Assembly: GCF_013201035.1 (NCBI RefSeq) | Contig: NZ_CP053707.1 | Coordinates: 3,100,001-3,164,000 of the forward strand | DNA from: Arthrobacter sp. NEB 688 | Lineage (GTDB): Bacteria; Actinomycetota; Actinomycetes; Actinomycetales; Dermatophilaceae | Direction of reading: 5' to 3' | DNA: 64,000 nucleotides | Part shown: positions 27,396 to 36,853 of the stretch, piece after piece | Position numbering within the stretch: position 1 is the first letter of the stretch | How the letters are laid out: every line of letters begins with the position of its first letter | Notes under the pieces: model-generated | Seen by the model: only the letters and a program-made list of their open reading frames with translations | What the model was told of the DNA's origin: nothing | The model's database searches: none | Translations under genes and position numbers: made by a program

Positions 27396-28223
27396 ATGAA
27401 GAGCACCCGGATCGGACTCGCCGCGGCAGCGGCGGTCCTCGCGCTCACGGCGAGCGCCTGTGGCTCGGACGACGGCGGGGAGGGCTCCGGCGGCGACGGC
27501 ATCAAGATCGGCATCAAGTTCGACCAGCCCGGTCTCGGCCTGAAGAAGGGCAGCGACTACGCGGGGATGGACGTCGACGTCGCGAAGTACGTGGCCAAGC
27601 AGCTCGGCCACGACGAGGGCGACATCCAGTGGGTCCAGGCCCCGAGCGCCCAGCGCGAGAACCTGCTGAGCACCGGCCAGGTCGACATGATCGTCGCGAC
27701 GTACTCGATCACCGACGAGCGCAAGACGAAGGTCTCCTTCGCCGGGCCGTACTTCGTCGCCGGCCAGGACCTCCTCGTGCGCGCCGACGACTCCTCGATC
27801 ACCGGCCCGGACAGCCTCGACGGCAAGAAGCTGTGCTCGGTCACCGGCTCGACGTCGGCGCAGAAGGTCAAGGACGAGGTCGCCGGGGTCAACCTGCGCG
27901 AGTTCGGCACCTACTCCGAGTGCGTCACCGCCCTGGTCTCCGGCGGCGTCGACGCGCTGACGACCGACGACACGATCCTCGCCGGCTACGCCGCGCAGGA
28001 CCAGTACAAGGGCAAGCTCAAGGTCGTCGGCCAGCCGTTCTCGCAGGAGAACTACGGCATCGGCCTCAAGAAGGGCGACACCGCCACCTGCCAGAAGGTC
28101 ACCGACGCCATCACGAAGATGGTGACCGACGGCGACTGGCAGACGATCGTCGACGCGAACCTGGGCCCGGCGGGCTACAAGCCGCCGGCGGGCAACCCGC
28201 CCACCCCGGACGCCTGCTCCTGA
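27396..28223 (+). CDS. gluB: glutamate-type ABC transporter, substrate-binding lipoprotein
   Basis: The 275-residue protein has a signal peptide with lipobox LTASAC (Cys at about residue 22), then an acidic Gly/Ser linker and a type II periplasmic-binding fold (IKIGIKFDQPGLGLK, GMDVDVAKYVAKQLG, DMIVATYSITDERK). GGAGG lies before the ATG. It delivers the amino acid to GluC/GluD. A stable hairpin follows the gene. Confidence 0.92.
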   Translation: MKSTRIGLAAAAAVLALTASACGSDDGGEGSGGDGIKIGIKFDQPGLGLKKGSDYAGMDVDVAKYVAKQLGHDEGDIQWVQAPSAQRENLLSTGQVDMIVATYSITDERKTKVSFAGPYFVAGQDLLVRADDSSITGPDSLDGKKLCSVTGSTSAQKVKDEVAGVNLREFGTYSECVTALVSGGVDALTTDDTILAGYAAQDQYKGKLKVVGQPFSQENYGIGLKKGDTATCQKVTDAITKMVTDGDWQTIVDANLGPAGYKPPAGNPPTPDACS

Positions 28224-28244
28224 CCGCAGCCCACCGGCTCCCGC

Positions 28245-28275
28245 GCACCGCCCGCCCCCCGAGGGCGGGCGGTGC
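28245..28275 (+). terminator. intra-operon hairpin after gluB
   Basis: GCACCGCCCGCCC and its perfect complement flank CCCGA, 22 bases after the gluB stop. It probably raises the amount of binding protein over permeases by partial termination or 3'-end protection. Confidence 0.7.
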
Positions 28276-28314
28276 CGGGACCGGGGGCCACCGCCCCGGC
28301 CGAAAGGTGAGGTG

Positions 28315-28980
28315 ATGGGCGACATCATCGGCAACTACGACATCCTCGGTGCCTTCTGGGTGACGATCCAGCTCTCGGTGCTCTCCGCGCTCGGGGCCCT
28401 CGTCGTCGGCACCGTCCTCGCGGTCTTCCGCGTCTCCCCCGTGCGCGTCCTGCGCGCCCTCGGGGCCTTCTACGTCAACGTCCTGCGCAACACGCCGCTC
28501 ACGCTGCTCATGGTCTTCAGCATCCTCGGGATGAGCATCATCCTCGGGCTGCAGCTGAGCGAGGACCAGGCCCGCGACTCCTACTGGTGGGCGGTCATCA
28601 TGCTGTCGGTCTACCACGCGGCCTTCGTCTGCGAGGCGATCCGCAGCGGCGTCAACACCATCCCCGCCGGGCAGGCCGAGGCCGCCCGCTCGATCGGCCT
28701 GACCTTCGGCCAGTCGATGCGCGAGGTGCTGCTGCCGCAGGCGTTCCGCGGGGCGATCGCGCCGCTCGGCTCGACGCTCATCGCGCTCATCAAGAACACG
28801 ACGGTCGCCGCGGTCATCCTCGGCACCGCCGAGGCCGCCGGCCTCCTCGCGCAGATCACGGAGAACGAGGGCGCGAGCCTGCCGACGTTCTTCGTCTTCG
28901 CCCTCGGCTTCGTCGTCCTCACCCTGCCGATCGGCCTCGCGGTCACCTCCCTCTCCCGACGTCTGGCGGTCAAGCGATGA
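28315..28980 (+). CDS. gluC: glutamate-type ABC transporter, permease 1
   Basis: The 221-residue permease has about five membrane helices and the EAA-type loop (RSGVNTIPAGQAEAARSIGLTFGQSMREVLLPQA) that docks to the ATPase. The ATG at 28315, with AAAGG 7 bases upstream, is preferred to the adjacent GTG at 28312. The stop overlaps the next ATG. Confidence 0.92.
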   Translation: MGDIIGNYDILGAFWVTIQLSVLSALGALVVGTVLAVFRVSPVRVLRALGAFYVNVLRNTPLTLLMVFSILGMSIILGLQLSEDQARDSYWWAVIMLSVYHAAFVCEAIRSGVNTIPAGQAEAARSIGLTFGQSMREVLLPQAFRGAIAPLGSTLIALIKNTTVAAVILGTAEAAGLLAQITENEGASLPTFFVFALGFVVLTLPIGLAVTSLSRRLAVKR

Positions 28981-29879
28981 GCAGCGACAGCGTCCTCTTC
29001 GACGCCCCCGGCCCGCGGGCCCGCCTGCGGCACGGCGTCCTCACCGGCATCGGGGTGCTCCTCGTCGTCGCCGGCGCCTGGGTGGTCTACCGCAAGATGT
29101 CCGAGGCGGGGCAGCTCGACCCGGCCCTCTGGACCCCGTTCGTCACCGACCCCGCCGTGTGGAGCGAGTACCTGCTGCCCGGCTTCTGGGAGACGATCAA
29201 GGCCGCCGCCGCGTCCGTCGTCCTCGCCGGCGTCTACGGCCTGGTCTTCGGGATGGGGCGCCTGTCGCACGTGCGCGCCGTCCGCTGGGTCAGCGGTGTC
29301 GTCGTCGAGTTCTTCCGGTCCGTGCCGGTGCTCCTCATGATGGTCTTCCTCTTCTTCGGCTACTTCGCCACCGCGACGTGGCTGCCGAACCAGTACGCCC
29401 CGATGGCCGCCGTCGTCGTCGGCCTGACCCTCTACAACGGCTCGGTCATCGCCGAGCTCGTGCGTTCGGGCGTGCACTCCCTGCCGGCCGGGCAGGCCGA
29501 GGCCGGGCTCTCCATCGGCCTCTCCCCCGGCCAGACCCTGCGCAGCATCCAGCTGCCGCAGGCGCTGCGGGCGATGCTCCCGGCGCTCGTCGGCCAGCTC
29601 GTCGTGGTGCTCAAGGACACCGCGCTCGGCACCGTCGTCCTCTACCCGGAGCTGCTGACGGCGGCCAAGACCCTCGGCTCGGCGTACGCCAACACGCTGC
29701 AGGCGTACATCGTCGCGGCGGCGGTGTTCGTCCTCGTCAACTACGCGCTGACCGTCCTCGCCGGGAGGGTCGAGCGCTGGCTCGCCCGTCGCGGCCGCTC
29801 GGCCGGCGGGCCGCGCACGGCCGCGGTGCCCGTCGAGACCGTGCCCACCGCCGACGCGACGAGCAGCGGCGCCCGCTGA
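28977..29879 (+). CDS. gluD: glutamate-type ABC transporter, permease 2
   Basis: The 300-residue permease has an N-terminal helix after a short polar tail, then the same core with the loop RSGVHSLPAGQAEAGLSIGLSPGQTLRSIQLPQA. The ATGA overlap couples it to gluC. A Ser/Thr/Ala-rich cytoplasmic tail of ~35 residues ends the protein. A long hairpin follows. Confidence 0.92.
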   Translation: MSSDSVLFDAPGPRARLRHGVLTGIGVLLVVAGAWVVYRKMSEAGQLDPALWTPFVTDPAVWSEYLLPGFWETIKAAAASVVLAGVYGLVFGMGRLSHVRAVRWVSGVVVEFFRSVPVLLMMVFLFFGYFATATWLPNQYAPMAAVVVGLTLYNGSVIAELVRSGVHSLPAGQAEAGLSIGLSPGQTLRSIQLPQALRAMLPALVGQLVVVLKDTALGTVVLYPELLTAAKTLGSAYANTLQAYIVAAAVFVLVNYALTVLAGRVERWLARRGRSAGGPRTAAVPVETVPTADATSSGAR

Positions 29880-29887
29880 CCGCCCTC

Positions 29888-29929
29888 GACGGAACGGCCG
29901 TCGTCCCCCGGGACGGCGGCCGTTCCGTC
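29888..29929. terminator. bidirectional terminator between gluD and the LamG-protein gene
   Basis: GACGGAACGGCCG (29888-29900) pairs with CGGCCGTTCCGTC (29917-29929), and the inner CGTCCC/GGGACG pairs further, giving a stem of nearly 20 bp. It lies exactly between two convergent stops and overlaps the stop of the minus-strand gene. Confidence 0.75.
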
Positions 29930-31298
29930 AGGGCACGACGGGCGGGCGGGTGTTCCAGCTCGTCTCGTCGGCCCAGTTGGTGTCCGTGTCGAACCAGTTC
30001 GGCCCACCGTCCGACGCCAGCCACACCTCGTTGCCGTAGGAGCGCCAGTACCGGGTCGGGGCGTCGTAGGCCGACCACGAGGTGCCCTCGCCGTTGTTGC
30101 CGACGTGCGGGCAGAACGTCGCCGACTGGTCCCACGCCGCCGTCCCGTCCGGCACCTCGATGACCATCCGCATCGCGCTGGTGTGCCGGATGAGCCGGTC
30201 CGGGTAGTTGGTCGACCGGAACGAGAAGCACCGCGAGTCCGCGAGCCCGGACTCGACCTTCCAGGTCGAGTCGTACGTCCCGACGGAGTCACTCATCGAG
30301 ATGCTGCTGACGTACAGGGCGAAGGCCCAGTGACGCAGGTACATGGTGCTGTCGCCGGCCGTGGCCCGGGCGAAGGACCAGCGGCCCGTCTTCGGGTAGC
30401 CGGCGCGGCCGGCGGCGTAGTGCAGCAGCACGTCGCTCGGCGCGAGCGCGGAGGTGTGGTAGGAGGCGAAGGCGAGGCTGCCCGCGAGGGCGGTCGTCGA
30501 GGTCTCCCCCGGCCAGCGCGTGGCGCTGCTCCCGTGGCCGCTGTTGCCGATCCGCCAGTACTGCGCGAGCCCGGAGCTCGTCGTCACGGCGCTGTCGGAG
30601 GCGACGAGGACCCCGTCGACGTAGAGGCGCAGCCCGGGCTGGGGGTCGGTGGCGGTCGCCTGGGTCACGGCCACGTGGTGCCAGACGTCGTCGGTGTAGG
30701 TCCGGGGGCCCGTCACGGTCTTGACCGTCGTGCCCCCGGCGAGCACCCCGGCGACGAGGGTCCCGGACGAGCTGAGGTACAGCCGCCGGTCGACACCCGT
30801 CCCGCTGTCGCCCGTGGCCGAGGAGGCGAAGGCCAGCAGGTCGCCGGCACCGCTCGTCCCGCGGAACCACACCTCCTCGCTCCAGCGGGTGGCCGCGGCC
30901 AGCGTCGCGGAGGGCCCCGCCACCATCCCCGTCGAGCCGTCGAGGGTGACCGCGCGCGCCTTGTCGCGCGCGCACGGCCCGGTGGCCTGGTAGGTCACGC
31001 CCTTGCTCGAGTACGTGCCGTTGCGCGGTGAGCCGCTCGCGCCAGAGGTGTCGGAGGCAGTCGTGCCCGAGGAGTCGGCGAACGGATAGGTGACGAGGGC
31101 CGCCGCGCCGGCCCGACCCGACGTCGCTGCTGCCTGGCAGGTGAAGCTCGGGTTCGCGGTGACGCTCGGTCGGTGGACCGTGCCGGCGGTGTACGCACCG
31201 GAGGCGGTCGGGACACCGCACCAGGCGAGCACGCCGACGACCCCGGCGAGGGCGGTGGCCAGGAGGCTGCCGACCGCCCGCAGCGGAAGGCCGGTCAT
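29928..31298 (-). CDS. secreted LamG/concanavalin-like domain protein
   Basis: The 456-residue protein has a signal helix (residues ~7-30, followed by TASGAYTAGTV). Residues ~70-290 form a LamG/laminin-G-like lectin fold (RWSEEVWFRGTSGAGDLLAFASS, DVWHHVAVTQATA, LRLYVDGVLV, YWRIGNSG, GSLAFASYHTSALAPSDVLLHY). The rest contains Trp-rich repeats and a few Cys. The ATG overlaps the stop of the signal-peptidase gene (ATGA), so this protein is probably processed by that peptidase. It may act as an adhesin. No sortase motif is present. Confidence 0.75.
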   Translation of the reverse strand: MTGLPLRAVGSLLATALAGVVGVLAWCGVPTASGAYTAGTVHRPSVTANPSFTCQAAATSGRAGAAALVTYPFADSSGTTASDTSGASGSPRNGTYSSKGVTYQATGPCARDKARAVTLDGSTGMVAGPSATLAAATRWSEEVWFRGTSGAGDLLAFASSATGDSGTGVDRRLYLSSSGTLVAGVLAGGTTVKTVTGPRTYTDDVWHHVAVTQATATDPQPGLRLYVDGVLVASDSAVTTSSGLAQYWRIGNSGHGSSATRWPGETSTTALAGSLAFASYHTSALAPSDVLLHYAAGRAGYPKTGRWSFARATAGDSTMYLRHWAFALYVSSISMSDSVGTYDSTWKVESGLADSRCFSFRSTNYPDRLIRHTSAMRMVIEVPDGTAAWDQSATFCPHVGNNGEGTSWSAYDAPTRYWRSYGNEVWLASDGGPNWFDTDTNWADETSWNTRPPVVP

Positions 31299-32215
31299 CC
31301 CGTCACCGGGTGCGCCGCCCGCAGCACGGCGGCCCGCGCCGGCCGCTCCCCCGCCGCGCGCCGGTGCCCGGCGAGGAGCGTCCAGAGCACGGGGAGGAGG
31401 CACAGCGCCCAGAGGAGCAGCCACGCGGTCCAGCCGAGGTCGGGCCGGGCGTGCAGGCGGACGTGTCCTCCCGCACCGGCGGCCCGGACGACGAGCTCTC
31501 CGCGTTCGCCGTACGAGAGGTGGCTCGGCCCGGAGACGGCCCGCCCGAGGTGCTCGGTCACCGTGACCGGCAGCATCCCCGTCGAGACGAACGAGACCCG
31601 CGAGCCGCCCGCGCCGGTGCCGGTGGGCGAGCTGACGGCGAGCTCCGTGACGCCGACGAAGGGCCGCAGCCGCAGCACCGTCACTGCGTAGAGCAGCGAC
31701 CAGGCGACGAGCCGGACCGGACCCCGGACCTCCGGGCGCAGCCAGAGCCGGGTCAGCAGGAGGACGAGCAGCCCGCCGACACCGAGCAGGGGGACGGCGC
31801 GGACGGCGTAGCCCCATCCCGGCAGGAGCGCGACCGCGCGCCCCACCAGCCGCTCGTCGGTCACGGGGTGAGGGTCGTCGCTGCCGTTGAGGTCGCCCCG
31901 GGTCACGAGGGTCCGGCCGCTCCCGGACGGCTCGACCGCGACCACGCGGTGCACGACGGTCAGGCCGGACCCGTCCTTGGGCGAGAACGCCACGACGTCC
32001 CCGCGCTGCACCGACGCCGTGCCCGCCGGTCGCGTGACGACCAGCGTGCCCACCGGGGCGGCCGCCCCCATCGACGGGGAGGACACGACGAACAGGCGCA
32101 TACCGCCCCACAGGGGCAGGGCGGTCAGGAGGAGGACGGCGAGCGCCACGCCGGCCCCCACCACCCCTGCGGCGGGCCGGCCGGCGCCCGTCAGCTCCCG
32201 GCGGTGAAGAGCCAC
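31295..32215 (-). CDS. SipW-like signal peptidase I (S26B, ER/archaeal type)
   Basis: The 306-residue protein has an N-terminal membrane helix (residues ~18-40) and then the Ser motif VVSSPSMGAAAPVGTLV. The second catalytic residue is His in TVVHRVVAVE, in place of the bacterial Lys, and TRGDLNGSDDPHPV follows. These are the SipW/ER-type features. Two or three more membrane segments follow. The GTG start at 32215 lies inside the end of the TasA-like gene (25-base overlap). In Bacillus, SipW processes TasA; the same pairing here implies it processes its two neighbours. Confidence 0.85.
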   Translation of the reverse strand: MALHRRELTGAGRPAAGVVGAGVALAVLLLTALPLWGGMRLFVVSSPSMGAAAPVGTLVVTRPAGTASVQRGDVVAFSPKDGSGLTVVHRVVAVEPSGSGRTLVTRGDLNGSDDPHPVTDERLVGRAVALLPGWGYAVRAVPLLGVGGLLVLLLTRLWLRPEVRGPVRLVAWSLLYAVTVLRLRPFVGVTELAVSSPTGTGAGGSRVSFVSTGMLPVTVTEHLGRAVSGPSHLSYGERGELVVRAAGAGGHVRLHARPDLGWTAWLLLWALCLLPVLWTLLAGHRRAAGERPARAAVLRAAHPVTG

Positions 32216-32889
32216 GTGAGGCCCTGGGTGGCGGTCAGGCCCTGGTAGGCGTTGCCGGTTCCTGCGGGCAGGGTCACCGTGAACGTGAAGGTCCGGGACG
32301 CGCCCGCCGCGACCGCGCCGAGGGCCAGCGGCCCGCTGGAGCCGCCGGAACGGTTCGCCGCCCGGAAGTCGTCGAGGCTGGTCGGTCGCAGGACGTTGGT
32401 GGTCGTCCCGTTGACGGTCTGGTCGATGGAGAGCAGGAGCGTGTCGCAGAGGTCGTTGGCGCTGCCGGAGACGTCACCGGACTGGCTGCAGGCACCGGGC
32501 TCGAGGGTGAAGCCCGACGCGGCGTGGGTGCCGGTGTTGGACAGCGTCACCGAGCTCGTCGAGCTCTCGCCCGGGACGAGCGTCGTCGCGCCGCCGTAGG
32601 AGTTGATCGTCGTGCAGGTCGCGGAGTTGGTCGCGACCGAGCCGCCGTCGGTGCTCGTGCAGGTGGTCGTCGCCCCCCCGACCGACTGGGTCTCGGTCAT
32701 CTGGAGAGTGCCGGCCCCGACCGTCGAGACGCTGTCGGTGATCTGGGCGGTGAAGGCCGAGAGCGCGTCGGTCGTCGAGAGCGTGAGCACGCTCGCCGCG
32801 ACGACGCTCGCGGCGAGGGGCAGGGCCAGCGGGTGGGGCGCACGCCGTCGCCGGTGTCGCGTCGGGGGCTCGGGAACGCTGAGGGACAT
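32191..32889 (-). CDS. TasA/camelysin-like SipW-dependent secreted protein
   Basis: The 232-residue protein begins with a basic stretch (PPTRHRRRRAPH), a hydrophobic core (LALPLAASVVAASVLTLS), and then DALSAFTAQITDSVSTVGAGTLQMTE. That last part matches the SipW-dependent signal pattern ('A-F-x-A...G-T-L') of TasA and camelysin. The mature part is beta-rich with four Cys. GGAAGG precedes the ATG. It is the first gene of the operon and probably forms a surface fibre or matrix protein. Confidence 0.75.
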   Translation of the reverse strand: MSLSVPEPPTRHRRRRAPHPLALPLAASVVAASVLTLSTTDALSAFTAQITDSVSTVGAGTLQMTETQSVGGATTTCTSTDGGSVATNSATCTTINSYGGATTLVPGESSTSSVTLSNTGTHAASGFTLEPGACSQSGDVSGSANDLCDTLLLSIDQTVNGTTTNVLRPTSLDDFRAANRSGGSSGPLALGAVAAGASRTFTFTVTLPAGTGNAYQGLTATQGLTWLFTAGS

Positions 32890-33168
32890 GGAGGGCCTTC
32901 CGTCGGTGCGGGGTGTCGGTGACACCGGCGGTCGGTGTCGGGCGGTCGGGTGACCGGACGTGGGGGGACCACGACCTCGTCACCGACGAGCACGACGGCG
33001 CACCCACGGACCTCGCGGGAGCGCCGCCACCGGGATCCATCCCTCGGACGGCTGCCACCGACGGGTGCCGGTGGACGTCACCCTCCTCATCGACCGGGCC
33101 GCACGGGGCACCAGCAAGGTGCGCTCAAGATCCGGTGAGGGATCGTGATGGCCGGTCCGGGTCGGACG

Positions 33169-36100
33169 TCAGGCCGTACGGCCCCGGACGGCGCCCTCGG
33201 TCCCCCGCAGCGGGAGGGTGAAGGTGAAGCAGGCGCCGCCCTGCGCGCGGTTGCGGGTGGCGAGCTCACCGCCGTGGAGGCGGACGATGTCGCGGGCGAT
33301 CGCCAGGCCGAGGCCGGACCCGCTGTGGGCGCGCGTGTCGCTCGCGTCGGCCTGGACGAAGGCGTCGAAGATCCTCTCCTGCATGCCGTCCGGCACGCCG
33401 GGCCCGTCGTCGCGGACCTCGACGGTCGCCCAGGAGTCGTCGCGCGAGACGGTGACCGACACCTCGGCCCCGCTCGGGGAGAACTTCGCCGCGTTGACGA
33501 GGAGGTTGGCGATGACCTGCACGACGCGGTCCGGGTCGACCCGCACCCAGGTCGGGCCGTCGGGGGCGACCACCCGGACGCCGACCGTCCCTCGCGCGGC
33601 GGAGGTGTCGGCGACCGCGGACGCGATGAGGTCCTCGACGACGCCCTCGGTGTGGCGCAGCACGATCCGGCCGGTGCGCAGCCGCTCGGTGTCGAGGATG
33701 TCCCCGACGAGGCGCACGAGGCGGTCCGCGCTGGCGGTCGCGACGTCGACCAGCCGTGACGCCGGCCCCGGCAGCTCGCCGACGGCGCCGCCGCCGAGCA
33801 GCCCCAGCGCCCCGCGCAACGAGGTGAGGGGCGTGCGCAGCTCGTGGCTGGCCATGGCCATGAACTGGTCCTTCATCCGCTCGACGGCCCTGGCCGCCTC
33901 GACGTCACGGAGGATGACGACGGCGCCGCGGCCGGTCTGCATCGGCGAGACCACCCACTCCGCGTCGAAGGAGGTCCCGTCGGGTCGCTCGTGGCGTCCG
34001 CTCGTGGGCAGCCGTGACCCGGACGGGAGGCCCTGCGGCGACGCGTCGAGGTGGAGCACCTCGGTGTCGAGGCTGCCGAGCACCGCCGACCGGGGCATCC
34101 GCAGCAGATCGGCGCCGGCGCGGTTGACGAAGGTCACGACGCCGCGGTCGTCGACGCCGAAGATGCCCTCGTCGACGGAGTCGAGGACCGTGCTCAGGCG
34201 GTCGCTGAGGTCGCGCAGGTCGCTCGCCTGGGCGGCGAGGTCGTCCTCGGCGTGGTGCCGCTCGACGCTCCGGCCGAGCTGCACGCCGACCTGGGCCATG
34301 ACGTCGACGAGCCCCGGGTCGACGCGGGTGTCGGCGCGCGAGAACACCTGCACGACACCGACGGTCCGGTCGCGCACGGTGATCGGCAGGGCCATCGCGG
34401 TCCGGAGGCCGAGGGCCCGCGCCGCTCGCGTGTAGGACGTGTTCTCCCAGGTGGCGACCTCTCCCCAGGCCGGGCCGCCCCGACGCATCGCCTCGGCGAC
34501 GACCGGCAGCGACAGGATGCCGGAACCCTCGACGTCGCGGCGCAGGCGGGTGCTCGAGAGCCCGTCGACGGCCACCCACAGGTGCGTCGGGTCGGCCCCG
34601 GGCGCGCCGCCCCGCGTCGCGCCGTCACCCTCGGACGGGGTGTCGGCGCGCGGCGCCAGCCACGCGTGCGCGAGGTCCCACCCACCGAAGCTCCGCAGGG
34701 CCCGCAGCGTCTGGTGGACCGCCGACTCCACGCTCGGCGCGGAGTTGGCCGCCGACGCGACGGTGCCGAGCAGCTCGAGGACCTGACGCTGCGCCCGCAG
34801 CGCCTCCGCCGCGGCCCGGCGGTCGGTCAGGTCCTGCGTCACCTTGGCGTACCCCTGCAGCTCCCCCCGGGCGTCGCGCAGGGCGGTGACCGTGGAGCTC
34901 ATCCAGACGAGGGCCCCGCCCTTGCGGACCCGCCAGCCCTCACCCCGGGCCACGCCGTGCGTCCGGGCCCGCCGCAGGATGGCCTCGGGCGACTCGGCGC
35001 CGTCCTCCGGGTGCAGCACGGCGACCGGCAGGCCGACCGCCTCGACGGAGCTGTAGCCGAAGACCTGGGTGGCGCCCGCGTTCCAGGTGGTGACGACGCC
35101 GTCGCGGTCGAGGTGGATGATGGCGTGGTCCTTGACCTGCTCGACGAGCATCTGGAACCGCTGCTGCTGCGAGGAGAGCGCCTCCTGCAGCTTGCGTCCG
35201 TCGGTGATGTCCCGGAAGCTCCAGACCCGGCCGACGATCTCGCCGTCGACGCTCTGAGGCCGCGAGTACCGCTGGAAGACACGGCCGTCCGCGAAGAGGA
35301 TCTCGTCGTAGCTCGTCTCCTCGGTCGCCGTGTAGAGGTACTCGACCCGGGCGAGGAACGCCGCCGGGTCGGCGACCTGGGCGACGACGGCCGCGATGAC
35401 GGCGGCGTCGTCGCCGGCCTCCAGGAGGGCCGCCGGCACCCCCCACATCTGCACCCACTTCTCGTTCCAGCCGGCGAGCCGCCCGTGGCGGTCGACGACG
35501 AGGATGCCGTCGACGGTCGACTCGAGCGTCGCACTGAGCAGGGCCGCGGACTCGAGCGAGCGGGCGCGGTCCTCGAGCATCTTCTGCGCTCGCAGGCTCA
35601 TGACCTCGAGCCACTCCAGCGTGTCGTCGGTCTCGGGCGACGGCACCGCCCGCAGCCGGATCTCCTCCCCCTGCAGGCCGGTCCGCGTCACGTCCTGCGG
35701 CGACATGCCCGCCGCGTCGATGGCCGCGGCCGCCGCCGAGACCTGCAGCCCGGAGCGGAACGAGACCTCGCAGCGCTCGGCGCCGCAGAGCTCCAGCGCC
35801 GTCCGGAGCAGCGGGTCGAGGGCCTCGGCGAGCGAGGCTCCGGCGCTCGTGCGGTCGACGAGGCGACCGTGCGCGGCGACCTTGAGCTCCGAGCGCCGCA
35901 GCGAGGTGACGTCGACGAAGACCCCGTCGAACACGGGCCCGTGCACCTCGTCCTCGACGACCGTCGCCTCGTCGAGGACCCACACGAGGCGGCCGTCGTT
36001 GCGCACGAAGCGGTACTCCGAGATGAGGATCCCGCGCTCGAGCCCGCTCTCCTCGCGCGCGAGCGCCGCCCGGCGGTCGGCGGGGTGGAGCCTGGACTCC

Positions 36101-36297
36101 CAGAAGGCGTCGTCGGCGAGCAGCTCCTCGCGGCCGAGGCCGAACATCTCGCGGACCCCGCCGCCCACGGCGACGAAGCGCCCCCGGGCGCCGGGCACCG
36201 ACCGGTAGGTCATCACGCGGCGTGCGGGGAGGTTCTCCACCGCCGAGGCCGTCGCGGTGGGGACCATCGCGGCGGGGACCACCGTGTCCGTGCGCAT
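33169..36297 (-). CDS. multi-PAS/GAF sensor histidine kinase
   Basis: The 1042-residue soluble kinase has PAS domains at ~30-130, ~275-390, ~395-510 and ~715-810, and a GAF-like domain at ~525-690. The HisKA H-box is at ~820 (FMAMASHELRTPLTSL), and the HATPase shows an intact N-box (ANLLVNAAKFSP), G1 (VRDDGPGVPDG) and G2 (GSGLGLAIARD). There is no transmembrane segment, so it probably senses an internal signal such as redox or light. AGGAGG precedes the ATG at 36297; the frame is open upstream to 36732. The gene is divergent from the response-regulator gene, so the two may be partners. Confidence 0.88.
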   Translation of the reverse strand: MRTDTVVPAAMVPTATASAVENLPARRVMTYRSVPGARGRFVAVGGGVREMFGLGREELLADDAFWESRLHPADRRAALAREESGLERGILISEYRFVRNDGRLVWVLDEATVVEDEVHGPVFDGVFVDVTSLRRSELKVAAHGRLVDRTSAGASLAEALDPLLRTALELCGAERCEVSFRSGLQVSAAAAAIDAAGMSPQDVTRTGLQGEEIRLRAVPSPETDDTLEWLEVMSLRAQKMLEDRARSLESAALLSATLESTVDGILVVDRHGRLAGWNEKWVQMWGVPAALLEAGDDAAVIAAVVAQVADPAAFLARVEYLYTATEETSYDEILFADGRVFQRYSRPQSVDGEIVGRVWSFRDITDGRKLQEALSSQQQRFQMLVEQVKDHAIIHLDRDGVVTTWNAGATQVFGYSSVEAVGLPVAVLHPEDGAESPEAILRRARTHGVARGEGWRVRKGGALVWMSSTVTALRDARGELQGYAKVTQDLTDRRAAAEALRAQRQVLELLGTVASAANSAPSVESAVHQTLRALRSFGGWDLAHAWLAPRADTPSEGDGATRGGAPGADPTHLWVAVDGLSSTRLRRDVEGSGILSLPVVAEAMRRGGPAWGEVATWENTSYTRAARALGLRTAMALPITVRDRTVGVVQVFSRADTRVDPGLVDVMAQVGVQLGRSVERHHAEDDLAAQASDLRDLSDRLSTVLDSVDEGIFGVDDRGVVTFVNRAGADLLRMPRSAVLGSLDTEVLHLDASPQGLPSGSRLPTSGRHERPDGTSFDAEWVVSPMQTGRGAVVILRDVEAARAVERMKDQFMAMASHELRTPLTSLRGALGLLGGGAVGELPGPASRLVDVATASADRLVRLVGDILDTERLRTGRIVLRHTEGVVEDLIASAVADTSAARGTVGVRVVAPDGPTWVRVDPDRVVQVIANLLVNAAKFSPSGAEVSVTVSRDDSWATVEVRDDGPGVPDGMQERIFDAFVQADASDTRAHSGSGLGLAIARDIVRLHGGELATRNRAQGGACFTFTLPLRGTEGAVRGRTA

Positions 36298-36457
36298 CGC
36301 GACCCTCCTGCCGCCGGTCGACCACCTCGTCCGGTTCCGCCGCAGCGTAGGGGGAGCACCCCCTCGCGCGCCGATCGCGCGACCCAACGATGGCCGAACG
36401 GCCGTCCCTGCCGCCTTTCGCCGGATGGCGCCCGCGTCGCTGGCCCACACTGCCCGC

Positions 36458-36853
36458 ATGAACACGATCGAGGGAGCCACCTCGCCCTGGCACGTGCTCG
36501 TCGTCGACGACGACGAGCTGGTCCTCGAGGTCGCATCCCTCAGCCTCCGGTCGGTCGGTGGCTTCAGCGTCGAGACGGCGGTCGACGGCGCCCACGCCGT
36601 CGAGGCCTGCCGGGTCCGGCTCCCCGACGTCGTCCTGCTCGACATGATGATGCCGGGGATGGACGGCGCCGAGACCGCGCGGGCCATCGCGCAGCTGCCC
36701 GGCGCCGCAGGGCTGCCCATCGTCGTGCTCACCGCGAAGGGCGAGGCCGTCCGCGACGGCGTCGGCGACGCCCCGGTCCTCGCCGTCCTCGAGAAGCCCT
36801 TCGACCCGATGACCCTCCCCGACCGCCTCCGCGACGTCCTCCTGCGCGCATGA
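36458..36853 (+). CDS. stand-alone response regulator (receiver domain only)
   Basis: The 131-residue protein is a single receiver domain: the acidic pair VVDDDE, phosphoacceptor Asp in VVLLDMMMPGMDG, Thr/Lys sites VVLTAKGE and LEKPFDP. It has no output domain, so it works through protein contacts, as CheY or Spo0F do. The ATG at 36458 has no Shine-Dalgarno. Its TGA overlaps the next gene's ATG. It stands between two kinase genes and could relay between them. Confidence 0.9.
   Translation: MNTIEGATSPWHVLVVDDDELVLEVASLSLRSVGGFSVETAVDGAHAVEACRVRLPDVVLLDMMMPGMDGAETARAIAQLPGAAGLPIVVLTAKGEAVRDGVGDAPVLAVLEKPFDPMTLPDRLRDVLLRA

Noticed and set aside
34051-36849. Long upstream extension of the second kinase gene
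   Set aside because: It is antisense to the first kinase gene; the ATG at 36850 overlaps the regulator stop and starts a normal membrane domain.
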